Shown in pieces: positions 19,911 through 31,822 of a stretch of 64,000 nt of DNA. Position 1 is the stretch's first letter. Each line of letters opens with the position of its first letter. The stretch is from positions 290,001 to 354,000 of the forward strand of contig JAFMOC010000434.1 of NCBI GenBank assembly GCA_019802505.1, in the 5' to 3' direction. The notes beneath the pieces are model-generated. The model made no database searches and was not told the DNA's origin. It saw only the letters and a program-made list of their open reading frames with translations. The DNA is from Corydoras sp. C115. Lineage: Eukaryota; Chordata; Actinopteri; Siluriformes; Callichthyidae. The position numbers and the translations under genes are program-made.

Positions 19911-20244
19911 TGATCATACCACCTGGTGGTAATAGCTCACCACACCACTATTAAGGGTTCTGCATTGCTTAGAATCACCCCCCCTGTCAAAATAATACCT
20001 GCTATGTGGTTGTCTTGTGTCAAGAGTCTGACAGATGGACTAAAGTTTGTAATTATGGATCTACAATGTGCATCTGTTTGGTAAGTGGAACCAATAAAAT
20101 TGACAATAAGAGCAGAAACAACCTTAATAGATTTTAGAATTCCTATAAAGTGCATACTACCTTGCGTACCTGCATACTCCATTGCATACTTGCATGCACA
20201 CTGCCTTGCATACTTAAATGCACACTAGCTTGCATAACATACAT

Positions 20245-20590
20245 CCATCCATTATCTTCCGCTTTATCCTATATTAGGGTTGCAGCGGGGGGGGGGTTCC
20301 CCATGCCCATCCAGGGGAGAACGTTTCGGGCACTGGGCAGATACAGGACAGGGCGCCAATCTATCGCTGGGCACACACTCACTCACACAGACACACTCTA
20401 TATGGGGCAATTTGGAGAATTCAATTGACTTGATCCATGTTTTTGGACTGTGGGAGGAAACCGGAGAACCCGGAGGAAACCCATGCGGACACAGGGAGAA
20501 CATGGAAACCCCACCCAGATGGGGATTCGAACCGGGAATCCCTAGCGCTGAGAGGCGAACATACTAACCATTAAGCCACTGTGCCGCCCC
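20245..20590 (-). repeat. Mermaid/DANA-like SINE with 16-bp target duplication
   Basis: Full-length minus-strand copy flanked by a perfect CTTGCATAACATACAT duplication (20229-20244 and 20591-20606). It sits among imperfect TTGCATAC repeats (20150-20250 and 20590-20640). Confidence 0.92.
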
Positions 20591-20738
20591 CTTGCATAAC
20601 ATACATGCATAATACCTAGCATACATATTTGCATACTACTATATTCTAGTGTGCACACTGCCTTTTATAATTACTTAATAGTAATCATTAACTTTTTTAT
20701 TAGCAAGCCTTTAAAATTATAATTAGAAATAAAGCTGT

Positions 20739-21148
20739 GGCGGCACGGTGGCTTAGTGGTTCGCTGGTTCTCCTTTCATCGTTGGGGATACAGGTTTGAA
20801 TCTTAATCTGTTAATCTGTCTAATGTTCTCCCCGTGTCCGCGTGGGTTTCCTCCAGGTTCTCCGGTTTCTTCCCACAGTACAAAAACATGGATTCAAGGT
20901 GATTGAGTTCTCCAAATTGCCCCATATAGTGTGTGACACCCACCTCCCCAGTGCGACCTTAGTAGAGGATTCCATCCATCCATTATCTTCCGGTTTATCC
21001 TCTACTAGGGTCGCGGCGGCGGCGGGGGGGGGTTCCCCATGCCCATCCAGGGAAGAACGTTTCGGCGCTGGGCAGATACACCCAGGACAGGACACCAATC
21101 TATCACTGGGTAGTAGAGGATTAAGTGGAAGATAATGAATGAATAAAC
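20739..21148 (+). repeat. Mermaid/DANA-like SINE interrupted by a second SINE
   Basis: Plus-strand SINE (20739-20971 and 21123-21148) into whose 3' part a headless SINE is inserted in the opposite orientation. Confidence 0.85.
20972..21111 (-). repeat. 5'-truncated SINE inserted in a SINE
   Basis: Only the last 140 bp of the element, flanked by an 11-bp perfect duplication AGTAGAGGATT (20961-20971 and 21112-21122). A truncated SINE with its own target duplication points to incomplete reverse transcription. Confidence 0.88.
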
Positions 21149-21414
21149 AAGTCAAAGCTGCATGTGACAGTAAACTGTACTTATTTTCAGAATTCACAGA
21201 GCAATGATCCAAACACAATCTTATGTGTATCGACTTTTAATAGCATGCTTCACACTCTTTGTAAAAAAAAACAAAAAAACAAACCAAAGCTGATATTTAA
21301 GTCTACAATGTAAATGTTTTTTTTAAACTTAAACTTACAAAGTTTTTCATCTTCTCGAAAAAACGACTAAAAAAACAATCAGCCATTCAGCGCGTAAGCT
21401 GTGCGTGTGCGGGT

Positions 21415-21535
21415 CATGGGGGGGGGGGGTTTCCTAAAGCCCAACCGGGGAAGATACACCCAGGACAGGGCGCCAATCTATCACTGTGCACACTCACACA
21501 CACCTGTTTGTTTTTAACCACTACACCACCCGATA
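21415..21535 (-). repeat. degenerate SINE fragment
   Basis: Keeps only the GATACACCCAGGACAGGGCG segment and some CA-rich sequence of a minus-strand Mermaid-like SINE. Confidence 0.55.
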
Positions 21536-21582
21536 TACACCCATATATATATTTATAAAATGTACCACTAAGGCACTAAGGC

Positions 21583-21769
21583 AGCTACGATGGCTTAGTG
21601 GTTAGCACGTTCACCTCTCAGCACTGGGGATTCCCGGTTCGAACCCCAACCTGGGTGGAGTTTCCATGTTCTCCCCGTATCCGTGTGGGTTTCCTCTGGG
21701 TTCTCCGGTTTCCTCCCACAGACCAAAAACATGGATCAAGTCAACTGAATTCTCTAAATTGCCCCATAT

Positions 21770-21801
<32 letters not shown>

Positions 21802-21947
21802 TGTGTGCCCAGTGATAGATTGGCACCCTGTCCTGGGTGTATCTGCCCAGCGCCTGAAATGTTCTCCCTTGGATGGGCATGGGGAACCCCCCCACGACCC
21901 TAATAGAGGATAAAGCGGAAGATAATGGATGGATGGATGGATGGAAC
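21583..21947 (+). repeat. Mermaid/DANA-like SINE, full length
   Basis: Head GATGGCTTAGTGGTTAGCAC, an expanded TG tract in the body, and a long GGAT tail. Confidence 0.88.
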
Positions 21948-21952
21948 CAACA

Positions 21953-22012
21953 GGGGACTAACAACAACAAAGAACAGATGGAGTACAGTCTGTAATTGTA
22001 AAAAAATAAATA
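21953..22012 (-). mobile_element. Tc1-type MITE fragment
   Basis: A 60-bp piece (GAACCAACAGGGGACTAACA ... CAGTCTGTAATTGTAAAA) matching 14698-14765, wedged between two SINEs. Confidence 0.6.
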
Positions 22013-22016
22013 AAAT

Positions 22017-22297
22017 TATGGGTTGCGGAGGGGGGGAGGGGGGGTTCCCCATGCCCATCCAGTGGAGAACGTCCCGGGGGCTGGGCAGATACACCCAGGA
22101 CAGGACACCAATCTATCACTGGATACACACTCACTCTCTTACACACACACACACTCTATATGGGGCAATTTGGAGAACTTAATTGATTTGATCCACGTTT
22201 TGGACTGTGGGAGGAAACCGGAGCACCCGGAGGAAACCCACGCGGACACGGGGAGACCATACAAACTCCACCTGGGATTCGAACCTGGAACCCCCAT
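22017..22297 (-). repeat. Mermaid/DANA-like SINE, head lost
   Basis: Minus-strand copy from the 3' part to GATTCGAACCTGG. It ends at the edge of the frs2 CpG region. Confidence 0.82.
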
Positions 22298-22299
22298 CC

Positions 22300-22768
22300 C
22301 AAAGTTTTTTCAACTTCTCCCAAAACGCCTCGGTCCAAAAAACACAAGCAGCCAGTCAGCGCGTGGGCTGGGCGCGTGCGCAATAGGCGGTCCAGCCAAC
22401 CCCCAGCTAGCCCGCTGCTAACACAACACCGAGAGGAAAGCCGAGCGAGCCGAAGCGTCGGTTTCGAATCCGCCGCCGCCGCCGCAGAGAAACCCCACCA
22501 GCGGCGTTCATTAGCCCCGGGACGTGGAGATGAGGCCGCGGGCTCGGCCAGCAGCCCGGCTCGGGTGGCAGTAGTCGCGCTGGTGTCCGCGGGTTTTGGC
22601 GCTCCGGCTGCGGGCTGCAGTGATTTAGCGCTAGCTTTAGCGCCGTGCTAACGGCGCTGCGGGTCGCTTTATTTATTCCTCTCTAAACTGGACGCAAAGT
22701 TTCCAAACTGGACGATTTCTGGAGTTCTTCACTGAAGAGGATCGGATTCGAGCGCGAAGCTGCAACTC
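22300..22768 (+). promoter_or_regulatory. frs2: frs2 CpG-rich promoter and untranslated first exon
   Basis: A sharp rise in GC and CpG against AT-rich surroundings. It includes GGCGCGTGCGCAATAGG (22369-22385), close to an NRF1-type site, and a GCC-triplet run (22470-22485). The sequence AGCTGCAACTC ends at 22768 and is followed by a strong donor GTGAGTAG. The ATG at 22529 opens only a short frame, so the exon is taken as untranslated. Linkage to frs2 is inferred from strand and from the absence of any other plus-strand gene. Confidence 0.65.
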
Positions 22769-22875
22769 GTGAGTAGAAATGGAGTTAAAAGCGGGTTGTT
22801 GGTTGGAGCCGTTAGCGCGGATGCTGAGGCGCCGCTGAATTCACAGAATACAACCAGAAACATCAACCCGCTCGA

Positions 22876-23433
22876 TTAACCACTACGCCATCTATATCTA
22901 TATCTATAATATCTATCTATATCTATATATGTAATATCTATCTATATAATATCTATCTATATCTATATAATATCTATAGATGTAATATCTATCTATATAA
23001 TATCTATCTATATCTATATAATATCTATTGATGTAATATCTATCTATATAATATCTATAATTTCTATCTATATCTATATAATATCTATCTATATAATATC
23101 TATCTATCTAATATCTATCTATCTATCTATAATAATATAATATTATCTACATCAATAATATCTATCTATATTTATAATATCTATCTATATATGTAATATA
23201 TATCTATATATAATATCTATCATATATATCTATATTTATAATATCTATCTATATATGTAATATATATCTATATATAATATCTATCATATATATCTATATT
23301 TATAATAACTATCTATATATGTAATATCTATCTATATATAATACCTATCATATATAATATCTATATATATATAAAATCTATCTATCTATCTATCTGTCTA
23401 TCTATCTATCTATATATATATTTAACTTTCTAG

Positions 23434-23489
<56 letters not shown>

Positions 23490-23490
23490 C
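22876..23490. repeat. TATC/TATA compound microsatellite with CT tract
   Basis: About 500 bp of imperfect ATCTATCTATATAAT units, including a roughly 65-bp repeat (ATATCTATCATATATATCTA), then 23441-23473 CT. Confidence 0.92.
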
Positions 23491-23516
23491 GGGTGGCATA
23501 GTGGTTTGTGTGTGTG

Positions 23517-23573
<57 letters not shown>
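23517..23573. repeat. TA microsatellite
   Basis: Pure TA tract of about 57 bp, directly followed by a SINE. Confidence 0.92.
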
Positions 23574-23575
<2 letters not shown>

Positions 23576-23584
23576 CTACCACTA

Positions 23585-23886
23585 AGCAGGCACTGTGGCT
23601 TAGTGGTTAGCATGTTCTCCTCTCAGTGCTGGGGATCCAGGTTCGAATCCTAATCTGGGTGAAGTTTCCATGTTCTGTCCGTGTGGGTTTCCCTGGGTTC
23701 TCCGGTTTCATTCCACAGTCCAAAAACATGGATACAAGGTGACTTGGTGAATTGAATGCTCTAAATTGCCCCATAAAGTGTGTTAGTGTGTCTGTTTGAG
23801 CGAGTGTGCCCAGTGATAGACTGCTGCCATGTCCTGGGTGTATTTGCCCAGCGCCCGAAACCTTTTCCCCTAAATGGGCATTACAA
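23585..23886 (+). repeat. Mermaid/DANA-like SINE, 3' truncated
   Basis: Head GGCACTGTGGCTTAGTGG to TAAATGGGCATTA; strongly diverged. Confidence 0.8.
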
Positions 23887-24149
23887 CCACAAACATCAAC
23901 CCGGTTGCTTGAATCTGTTTTTAACCACTACGCTTTTATTAAATTATTAGCTTCTAATCATCAATAACTAACGTTTACTCCTAATTTGGGTGTCTACAAG
24001 CATGTATGGTATGGTTGTTCGGATGCTGTTTGCTTAGGAATCCATTTGTTTATATAAATTCACAAACATTAAGAATTGCCTTATCATCTGAATATTAATC
24101 CCCAACACAATCCACTGCATGGGGTTTCACAACAAACCTATTTCAAACA

Positions 24150-24264
24150 TTATTCTCGTTATTTACATTTGTCCAGATTTAAGTGTAATGCTTTCTGAAC
24201 ATCTGCATTTTTTTCAGTATTTGCTCAATGAATATCAATAGTATTATTTAGGACTGATCTAAAT

Positions 24265-24336
<72 letters not shown>

Positions 24337-25060
24337 TAGGTGTCAATCTTATATCTGGCCCGTAATGCTATTCTGTCTGGCCTGCGCGATCATTGTACTT
24401 TCATCCATTATTATTGTTCTTAATGGCTTGTTATATTTGTTTATCCAGATTTAAGTGTAATGGATATGGCCCATAATACTATTCTATCTGGCCTGCATTT
24501 TACATTGATCTATTATTATTGTTCTAAATGGTCTGGTTCTTAATGTCTTGTTATATACATTTAGCTAGATTTTAGTGGGTTTTGGACATCTGGATTTTTT
24601 CAATATTTGCTCAATTAATATTAATATTTAGGACAGATCCAAATAATAAATGCATGTGTATGTATATGTAATATATAATGTAGTAATGTGTATATATATT
24701 AGTAGTTCATAGGTGTCAAACTCAAGTCCCAGGGGCCATATCTGGACCGTAATACTATTCTATCTGGCCTGCATTTTACATTGATCTATTATTGTTGTTC
24801 TAATTGGTCTGGTTCTCAATGTCTTGTTATATATATATTTAGCTAGATTTAAGTGTAATGTTTTCTAAACATCTGTTGTTTTCAGTATTTACTCACTTAA
24901 TATTAATATTTAGGACAGATCTAAATAATAAATGTATGTATATGTAATATTTATGTAGTAACGTATATACATTAGTACATCATAGGTGGGCCATATCTGG
25001 ACCGTAATACTATTTTATCTGGCCTGTGAGATCATTATATATGGATTTATTATTATTGTT
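24150..25060. repeat. tandem array of about 270-bp AT-rich units
   Basis: Three to four diverged units, each with TCTATCTGGCCTGCATTTTA-like, TTTAGCTAGATTTAAGTG and TATTTAGGACAGATCTAAAT segments in the same order. The array is broken by a TA tract (24270-24334) and lies in the first frs2 intron. Confidence 0.8.
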
Positions 25061-25866
25061 CTTATTGGCCCAGTGATATATTGTTTTTTTTTTTTTTGAT
25101 CGTGCTCATATTTTACATTTCTATGATTTTGACCCGAACATTTTTATGAAGAGCAAAAAAAATTGAAATAATGTTTTGATTAGTTTTTTTGCAGCATGGG
25201 CATAGTTGTGAGTTTTATCATTTTAAATAATGATAATTTTATAGAGAGCAAAGTATTTTAAGTTATATAAAGTTTGGGTTTAGTTATTGTGGAATGATGT
25301 TTCTGTCTGTTTTTGTTCCTTTTCGTGTTTAGAAAACATTAACTTTCAGTGTGTCCAATAAATGTTTATTCTGTCCGGCCCATGACCTAAAGGGTGCTTT
25401 GAGTTTTGCCCCTGGTGCAGTTGAGTTTGACACCCCTGGTGTAGATGGATCTAGGTGTAGTTTGGCTTTAGATGATGTGCTTACAGTTACAGCTTTTCTG
25501 AAAACATTCTACACTGTGGGTTAGCAGTGAGGTTTGCACTGTATTTACATAACAAAACGGCTAATGGGGTATTTACACAAATACAATGTGAGGTGTAACG
25601 TAGTTTTTGATGGCATTTACATACTGACTACATATTAAATGTGTATCGAACCTGCTCATTTGAACGTTAGCTGGATGAGTATGTTAAGAACGTTAATGAA
25701 GTTGGAGTTAGGAATGTGTGAGTAATTTGGAGTGACAGTGCAGGAGAAAGTGTGGGGGTGGAGGTTATGATGTGCGTGTGTGCTCATGTTAACTTGTTTA
25801 ATTAAGTCTACATCATGATAAAGCCGAGATTTTTTTCCTGCTGGACTATACTGTGTTGAGGACGAA

Positions 25867-25902
<36 letters not shown>

Positions 25903-26027
25903 GAGACAGTAAGAGACAGTGTATGTGAGCGAGCGAGCGAGTGAGTAAGTAGCCAGAGCGAGGGAGGGGCGCTTTATGAAAATATTCCAGGAATTTTTCA
26001 TTCTCCAAACCCATCTGAGTGTTTAAC

Positions 26028-26030
<3 letters not shown>
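25061..26030. other. intron sequence, no gene seen
   Basis: AT-rich single-copy-looking DNA. A GAGTTTGACACCCCTG end at 25423-25440 resembles the end of a hAT-type element whose other end may be the GGTGTCAAACTCAAGTCCC at 24713. A GA tract lies at 25878-25900. Confidence 0.5.
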
Positions 26031-26062
<32 letters not shown>

Positions 26063-26259
26063 TATAGTCCGAGCAGAGATGCTCTATACCTTCAGTTATT
26101 GAGCATTCTGAGTTCAGCTGTTTATTTTTAGCCCTGCTGAAGTCTGTACTGAAATCAGACACTGATACATGATCTTAAACAGCACATTGTCCTTTGGCAT
26201 CTTTACCAATTTATCACTTAAAACAGATCCTTATTTTTTTTTAATGATAAAAAAAATAC

Positions 26260-26600
26260 ATAATAACAATAAGTCTTTAGTGTGTAGTATATTATAGAGT
26301 ATAATGACAAGCCCTTAGTATTTAGTATAGTATATAGTATAATGACAAATATTTGGTGTATAGTATATAATATAATAAAATTTTAGTGTGTATTATAGTA
26401 TAATGAACGCCTTTAGTGTAGTATAGTGCATAGCATAATGAAAAGCTGTTAGTATGTAGTATATATTATTTGCAAGCCTTTAGTGTATATTGTATAATAA
26501 CAAGTATTTGGTGTATAGTATAGTAAATAGTATAATTACAAGCCTTTAGTGTGTCTTATAGTGACAAATCTTTAGTATATAATATATTATATGACAAGTA
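26260..26600. repeat. AT-rich minisatellite
   Basis: Five to seven imperfect units of about 45-60 bp around TTTAGTGTATAGTATA and ATAATGACAAGCC. Confidence 0.7.
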
Positions 26601-26852
26601 GGCGGCATGGTGGCTTAGTGGTTAGCACGTTCGCCTCTCAGAACTAGGGATTCCTGGTTCGAATCCCCATCTGGGTGGAGTTTCCATGTTCTCCCCGTGT
26701 CCGTGTGGGTTTCATCCGGGTTCTCCGGTTTCCTCCCACAGTCCAAAAACATGGATCAAGTCAATTGAGTTCTCCGAATTGCCCCATATAGAGTGTGTCT
26801 GTGTTCATGAGTGTGTGCCCAGTGATAGATTGGTGCTCTGTCCTGGGCGTAT
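26591..26852 (+). repeat. Mermaid/DANA-like SINE, 3' truncated
   Basis: GGCGGCATGGTGGCTTAGTG head; ends abruptly at TGGGCGTATCC. Confidence 0.85.
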
Positions 26853-27600
26853 CCAGTGAATAGTATAATAACAAGTATTTGAAATTTGAATACTGCTGTC
26901 AAATATTATTAATGTTTTTTTCCCAACTGAATGTCATTAATTCATAAAGTAGTAAACCCTGAAGTCAGTCGAAGGTTTTTTATATGATGTATGCTTGTTT
27001 GGTGTACTGTGCTGATGTCTTCTGTTTCTGTAAAGCTGCTCTGGGATATTCCTACATTTCTTTGAGACAAATGACATTTTCACATGAAACGGTGGAAACA
27101 GGACACAGGTGAATATTTACTTGCTGAGTCAAAATACCAAGACAGAATCAGAAATGATGCTCAGATATGAGTTTCAAAGTATAAATAAACTGCATGATCT
27201 TTGTTTTGTGTTTGAATGGTTTCACCTGTGATCACCTGCTATGTGTCTCTACCTGTCTCTACCAAAAGTCTATTAGTGAAAACAGTATCATGGTGTATAA
27301 ATGCACTAATCACATTACCTGATATTGTGTCTGAAATTATATTGCAGTCGTGAGACATTCTGTTGAGGACTATTAATCAGTGTTTTAGGATCCTGATACT
27401 GATAGGATACTGAAATGCATGACCTTAAACAGTGAGAGTCATTTATTGTTAAAATTCATTAGTCCTTTTGGTATTTTCTTAAGTACATAGTAAAGCAATA
27501 AGGTACGAGAAGGCGTGGGTTATTATGAATGAATCAGTGTTTTTAGGCCCGGCGTGTAGCGGAATACAGTACCTCTTTCCTGTGATTTATTCACAGTAAT
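26853..27600. other. intron sequence, no feature seen
   Basis: Moderately AT-rich; nothing with coding or repeat character recognised apart from a short stretch TCTGTAAAGCTGCTCTGGGA, which resembles a LINE 3' end. Confidence 0.5.
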
Positions 27601-27603
27601 ATA

Positions 27604-27903
27604 TCCATCCATTATCTTCCGCTTTGTCCTCTACTAGGGTCGTGGGGGGGTTCCTCATGCCCATCCAGGGGAGAAAGTTTCAGGTGTTGGGCAGATACAC
27701 CCAGGACAGGGCATCAATCTATTGCTGGGCACACACTCAAACACACAAGCACACACTATATGGGGCAATTTAGAGCATTCACTACAACATGAATCCATGT
27801 TTTTGGACTGTGGGAGAAAAACAGGGAACCTGGAGGAAACCCAGGCAGACATGGGGAGAACGTGGAAACTCCACCCAGATTGGGCTTTGAACCTGGATCT
27901 TAA
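27604..27903 (-). repeat. Mermaid/DANA-like SINE
   Basis: Diverged minus-strand copy; the head is rearranged into the palindrome at 27896-27994. Confidence 0.8.
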
Positions 27904-27994
27904 ATTTACATTGTGAGTGGCACTGTGGCTTAGTGGTTAGACAAATGTGCTAACCAGTAAACCACTGTGCTGCTCGCAAAGTAAATTTAAGATC
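27896..27994. repeat. inverted duplication of a SINE head (palindrome)
   Basis: Two arms of about 45 bp around a loop of about 8 bp. The outer ends GATCTTAAATTTAC and GTAAATTTAAGATC are exact reverse complements, and the inner arms are two copies of GTGGCTTAGTGGTTAG in opposite orientation. Confidence 0.85.
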
Positions 27995-28228
27995 AGTTTT
28001 TTTTTCAATGAGAAACTTAATAAACGAAAATCCACATTTCAAATATTTGCGTTTTGCGTTCTTGCCTCCAAATAACATCACAAATTTCAAGGTGGTTACC
28101 ATAGAATGGTGGTTACCATAGCAATGAGAGTGCTGCGTGCGTCTGATGCATCCCTCTCTGTTTAAAAAAAAAAGAAGGTACAAATCAGATGAGCATTTAT
28201 TATTTAAAAAAAATATTGTTTTTTAAGC

Positions 28229-28440
28229 TACATTTACATTACATTTGGTCATTTATTGGACGCTTTTATCCAAAGCGACTTACAAGGTGAGCACAGGTTT
28301 CATCACAACATCCCTGGAGCAATGAGGGTTAAGGGTCTTGCTCAAGGACCCACATTGGCACCTTCAGTGGACCTGGGATTTGAACCCCCAACCTTCAGAT
28401 TGATAGCCCAACACCCCAACCACTGAGATACTGCACCCAT
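28229..28440 (-). repeat. tRNA-SINE family 3, full length
   Basis: On the minus strand a tRNA-like head (B box GGTTCAAATCC-like at about 28373-28385), a GGGATGTTGTGATGAAACC-type body, and the tail CTTGTAAGTCGCTTTGGATA with ATGTAA repeats. Confidence 0.75.
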
Positions 28441-28477
28441 AGCATGTTCCACCTGTGGAAATCGCTGGTCCAAACCA

Positions 28478-28620
28478 GCTTTACAGAGTTTTAAGGCTAA
28501 ACCCCCAAAGAGCAAGCCAAATTAACAGTGGTGTTAGAAAAACATTGTTCAGTGGGGGACTCCCCCTCCCCCCTCCTTGAGCGGCTGGGTAGCATCAACA
28601 GTGTGGGTCACCGATGTACG
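28478..28620 (-). mobile_element. LINE 3'-end fragment
   Basis: Minus-strand match to the 13816-14045 type (GGGTTTAGCCTTAAAACTCTG, AGTCCCCCACTGAA). Confidence 0.6.
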
Positions 28621-29041
28621 GTTTGTATAAATGTTTCAGTTCAATGAAAACCCTCTGAATGTACACAGTGGCCTTTGCTGTAACATCCTACACTAGTGAA
28701 TTGTGTGTGGTCAAGGAAATCTTCATCTGAACGAGTTAATCATCCTCTGTGAAGATCAAAGTCCTCCCCAGTCATCATGTGACTGTCTGACTACTTTCAT
28801 TTTCTAATTTAAGATATTTCCACATTGCAGACATTTTTATCCACATCCGCTCATAAAGTGTGTTCACCACACCTCACCCAAGGTGCTCGCTCAGGCAAAT
28901 ACTGATCTTTAAATCCCCTAGTGGGGTCCTCGACATGATTTAGGAAAGCGGTAAAAGGTTTTTAAAACGTATGGCTGTTCAAAACCAAATGCACTTTGTG
29001 GAGAGACATGTACAATTTAAAATAATGGAATGAATAACATT

Positions 29042-29313
29042 CATTATCTTCCGCTTTATCCTACACCCAGGACAGGGTGCCAGTCCATTGCTGGGCACAC
29101 ACTCACTCACACAGACACACTCTATATGGGGCAATTTGGAGAACTCAATTGACTTGATCCATGTTTTTGGACTGTGGGAGGAAACAGGAGAACCCGGAGG
29201 AAACCCACGTGGACACGGGGAGAACATGGAAACTCCACCCAGATGGGGATTCGAACCGGGAATCCCTAGCGCTGAGAGGAGAACATGCTAACCACTAAGC
29301 CACCGTGCCGCCC
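29042..29313 (-). repeat. Mermaid/DANA-like SINE with internal deletion
   Basis: Lacks about 70 bp between the tail and ACACCCAGGACAGG. A perfect 15-bp duplication GGAATGAATAACATT flanks it (29027-29041 and 29314-29328). Confidence 0.9.
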
Positions 29314-29527
29314 GGAATGAATAACATTTCATTATAAATATTCTTTATATGCTGACTCAAGAGTCTGCTTCTAGAGTCCTCAGTTTTATTTGGGGGAAAA
29401 ATGGGGAACTTCTTTTATTTTGTGGTTTGGTTATAGTTTTCAATTGGTTTATAGTTTTATAGTTTTCAATACGGATCACGTGATCACATCACAATCTGTT
29501 CATGGCTGTTCTACATTGTTGATTGTT

Positions 29528-29706
29528 GATGCTGCCCCCCCGCTCTAGGAGGATGAGTCCCCCACTGAGTCTTGGTCCTCACAAGGTTTCTTCCTTAAAA
29601 TATTAACATAACAGGATGTTTTGTCTTGCCGCTGTTGCCTCGTCTTGCTCTTCGGGGGATTAAAGGTTTATAACTCTGTAATGACGTACTAGCACTCTAT
29701 AAATAA
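29528..29706 (+). mobile_element. LINE 3'-end fragment
   Basis: GATGAGTCCCCCACTGAGTC and TTGCCGCTGTTGCCTCGTCT in the order of the 13816 copy; ends with CTCTATAAATAAAT. Confidence 0.65.
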
Positions 29707-29719
29707 ATTCTAGGGTTAG

Positions 29720-29998
29720 GGTACTTAGGAACTTAGTGGTTAAGATGCTCTCAGCCTGAGTGAATTCAGATTCCATATTCTTCCTGTGTCCACATGGGCT
29801 TTCTCCAGGTTCTCTGGTTTCCTCCCACAGTCTCCCACTCCCCTTGAAAACATGTATACAAGGTAAATTGAATGCTCTAAATTGCCCCATATAGTGTGTG
29901 TTTGTGTGAGTGTGACCAGCAATAGATTGGCACCGTGTCCTGGGTGCCCAGTGACTAAAACATTATTTTCTGGATGGGCCATATCAGAAGATAATGGA
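29720..29998 (+). repeat. degenerate Mermaid/DANA-like SINE
   Basis: Recognisable ACTTAGTGGTTAAGATG and CTCTAAATTGCCCCATATAG with several indels. Confidence 0.7.
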
Positions 29999-30371
29999 TG
30001 GATTTGATTTTTTGTATTACTGCTGTATTATTTATTAGAATAGCTTTTATGGCTCTAGGATATCAGAAGATAACTGACTGTAAGGAGGAGGTAGACAGGA
30101 GTTCACATTAACCAATAGGCTTTATTGCCGACTCTGCACATTTGCATACAGACATTCCAGGCTTTACAGTACACTTTCTGTAAACGTGCCGTGTCCACCG
30201 TCCCACCAGCTCGGGCTCAGTCTCTCTCCCGTGGCTGTGCTGTTCCTGGTTTTTGAGGAATGCATTCTTTATTTGACAGGTGCATTAATCAAAGTTGATT
30301 TTCAGCTTCCCCTGCATTTTATTAAAGTGTATATATTCTTGTTGAAAGGTTTCACATTTCCGTGTGAGGGG

Positions 30372-30719
30372 CGGTAAGGGGTGGCTTAGTGCTTAGCATG
30401 TTCTCCTCTCAGTGCTAGGGATTCCCGGTTTGAATCCCCATCTGGGTGGAGTTTCCATGTTCTCCCCGTGTCCGCATGGGTTTCCTCCGGGTTCTCCGGT
30501 TTCCTCCCACAGTCCAAAAACATGGATGAAGTCCATTGAATTCTCCAAATTTCCCCATATAGAGTGTGTTTGTGTGAGTGAATGTGTGCCCAGTGATAGA
30601 TTGGCGCCCTGTCCTGGGTGTATCTGCCCAGCGCCCGAAACACAATCTCCCCTGGATGGGCATGGGGAACCCCCCCTTGACCCTAATAGAGGATAAAGCG
30701 GAAGATAATGGATGGATGG
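30372..30719 (+). repeat. Mermaid/DANA-like SINE, full length
   Basis: Flanked by ATTTCCGTGTGA (near 30356-30367 and 30720-30731). The head has a changed A box (GGCTTAGTGCTTAGCA) and B box. Confidence 0.88.
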
Positions 30720-31259
30720 ATTTCCGTGTGATGGAGCTACATGAGTGCTGTGAGAGTTCAGTCATTTAATGTTTATGTCGAATGTGTTCGGTCGTAGATC
30801 TTTCATTTCAGCCGTTTGAATGTCTTTAAGCTCGCAGAGCGACACAAAGCGCGTTGCATGAATAGACATCACTGCATGAACAGTTCCCCTTAATCCACCC
30901 ATTGTGCAGGGAGCATCACCCACGTGTTGTGTTAAAATGTTAAAGGTGCACCGGAATACAATCCGGCATGAAAGCCGTGCGTGAGCTCACGGCGGCTGCG
31001 GTTGCGTCATTTTGCCGTCAGGCGCAAACCTCGTCTGAGTTTCGAATGAAGTGCAGTTCCTTAAAGAAAGCTTTGGACACTCTGACCTATTGTTAAACTG
31101 TTCAACTTTTCTTTTTTAACAACCCCACAGTATAACGCCATCACCGTGCCTTTCAGTGGACATGGTACAATTAGGGTGGTGCACTGAATTTGGGTGTTGT
31201 CAAATATACATTTGGTCAGGCAGTGTAAAAAATGTAATAATAGTTTTATCATGCTACAT

Positions 31260-31691
31260 GACAAACATTGCCATTGTTTATTTTCTCCAATTACCATAAA
31301 GATGGACTTTAGTTTTATAATTACAGACTGTACTTCATCTGTGTTTGTTTGTTTTTGTTTGTCCCCTGTTTGTTCTCTGTTGGTCAGAACCATCACAGAA
31401 CAGGTAGAATTTGGGTGGTGGATTTTTTTAGTTCTGCAGTGAGCAGCAGTTTTCTCCACCTCAGTGACACTGCTGGGATAGGAATAACGCACCAACCAAA
31501 TAACCCCTGCTCTGTGGTGGTACTATTGGGGTTCTGAGCATTAGAACAGAGTGAAAGGGACGTACACAGTATGTACTATAGAACACAAACAGATGGACTA
31601 CAAATGGAATTGTAGAACTACAAAGTCCATCTTCACAGAACTGAGAACATGAATGAGCAGAAAGGGGTGTGTCCATACTTTTGACCGGTAC
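31260..31691. mobile_element. Tc1-type MITE
   Basis: Carries the internal landmarks ACAGAACAGGTAGAATTTGG, ACTGCTGGGATAGGAATAAC and CTCTGTGGTGGTACTATTGG, and ends GGGTGTGTCCATACTTTTGA. The left end is frayed. Confidence 0.7.
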
Positions 31692-31822
31692 TGTATTGAT
31701 AAAAAGTCATATCTCGATTTGCATGTTACCTTGTCAACTACAAACAATTCATAAGTGTTATAAATGTAGCTGATAAAAGGTTATCAGTTTAAATTGATTT
31801 ATTAATATAAAGCTTTTTATAA

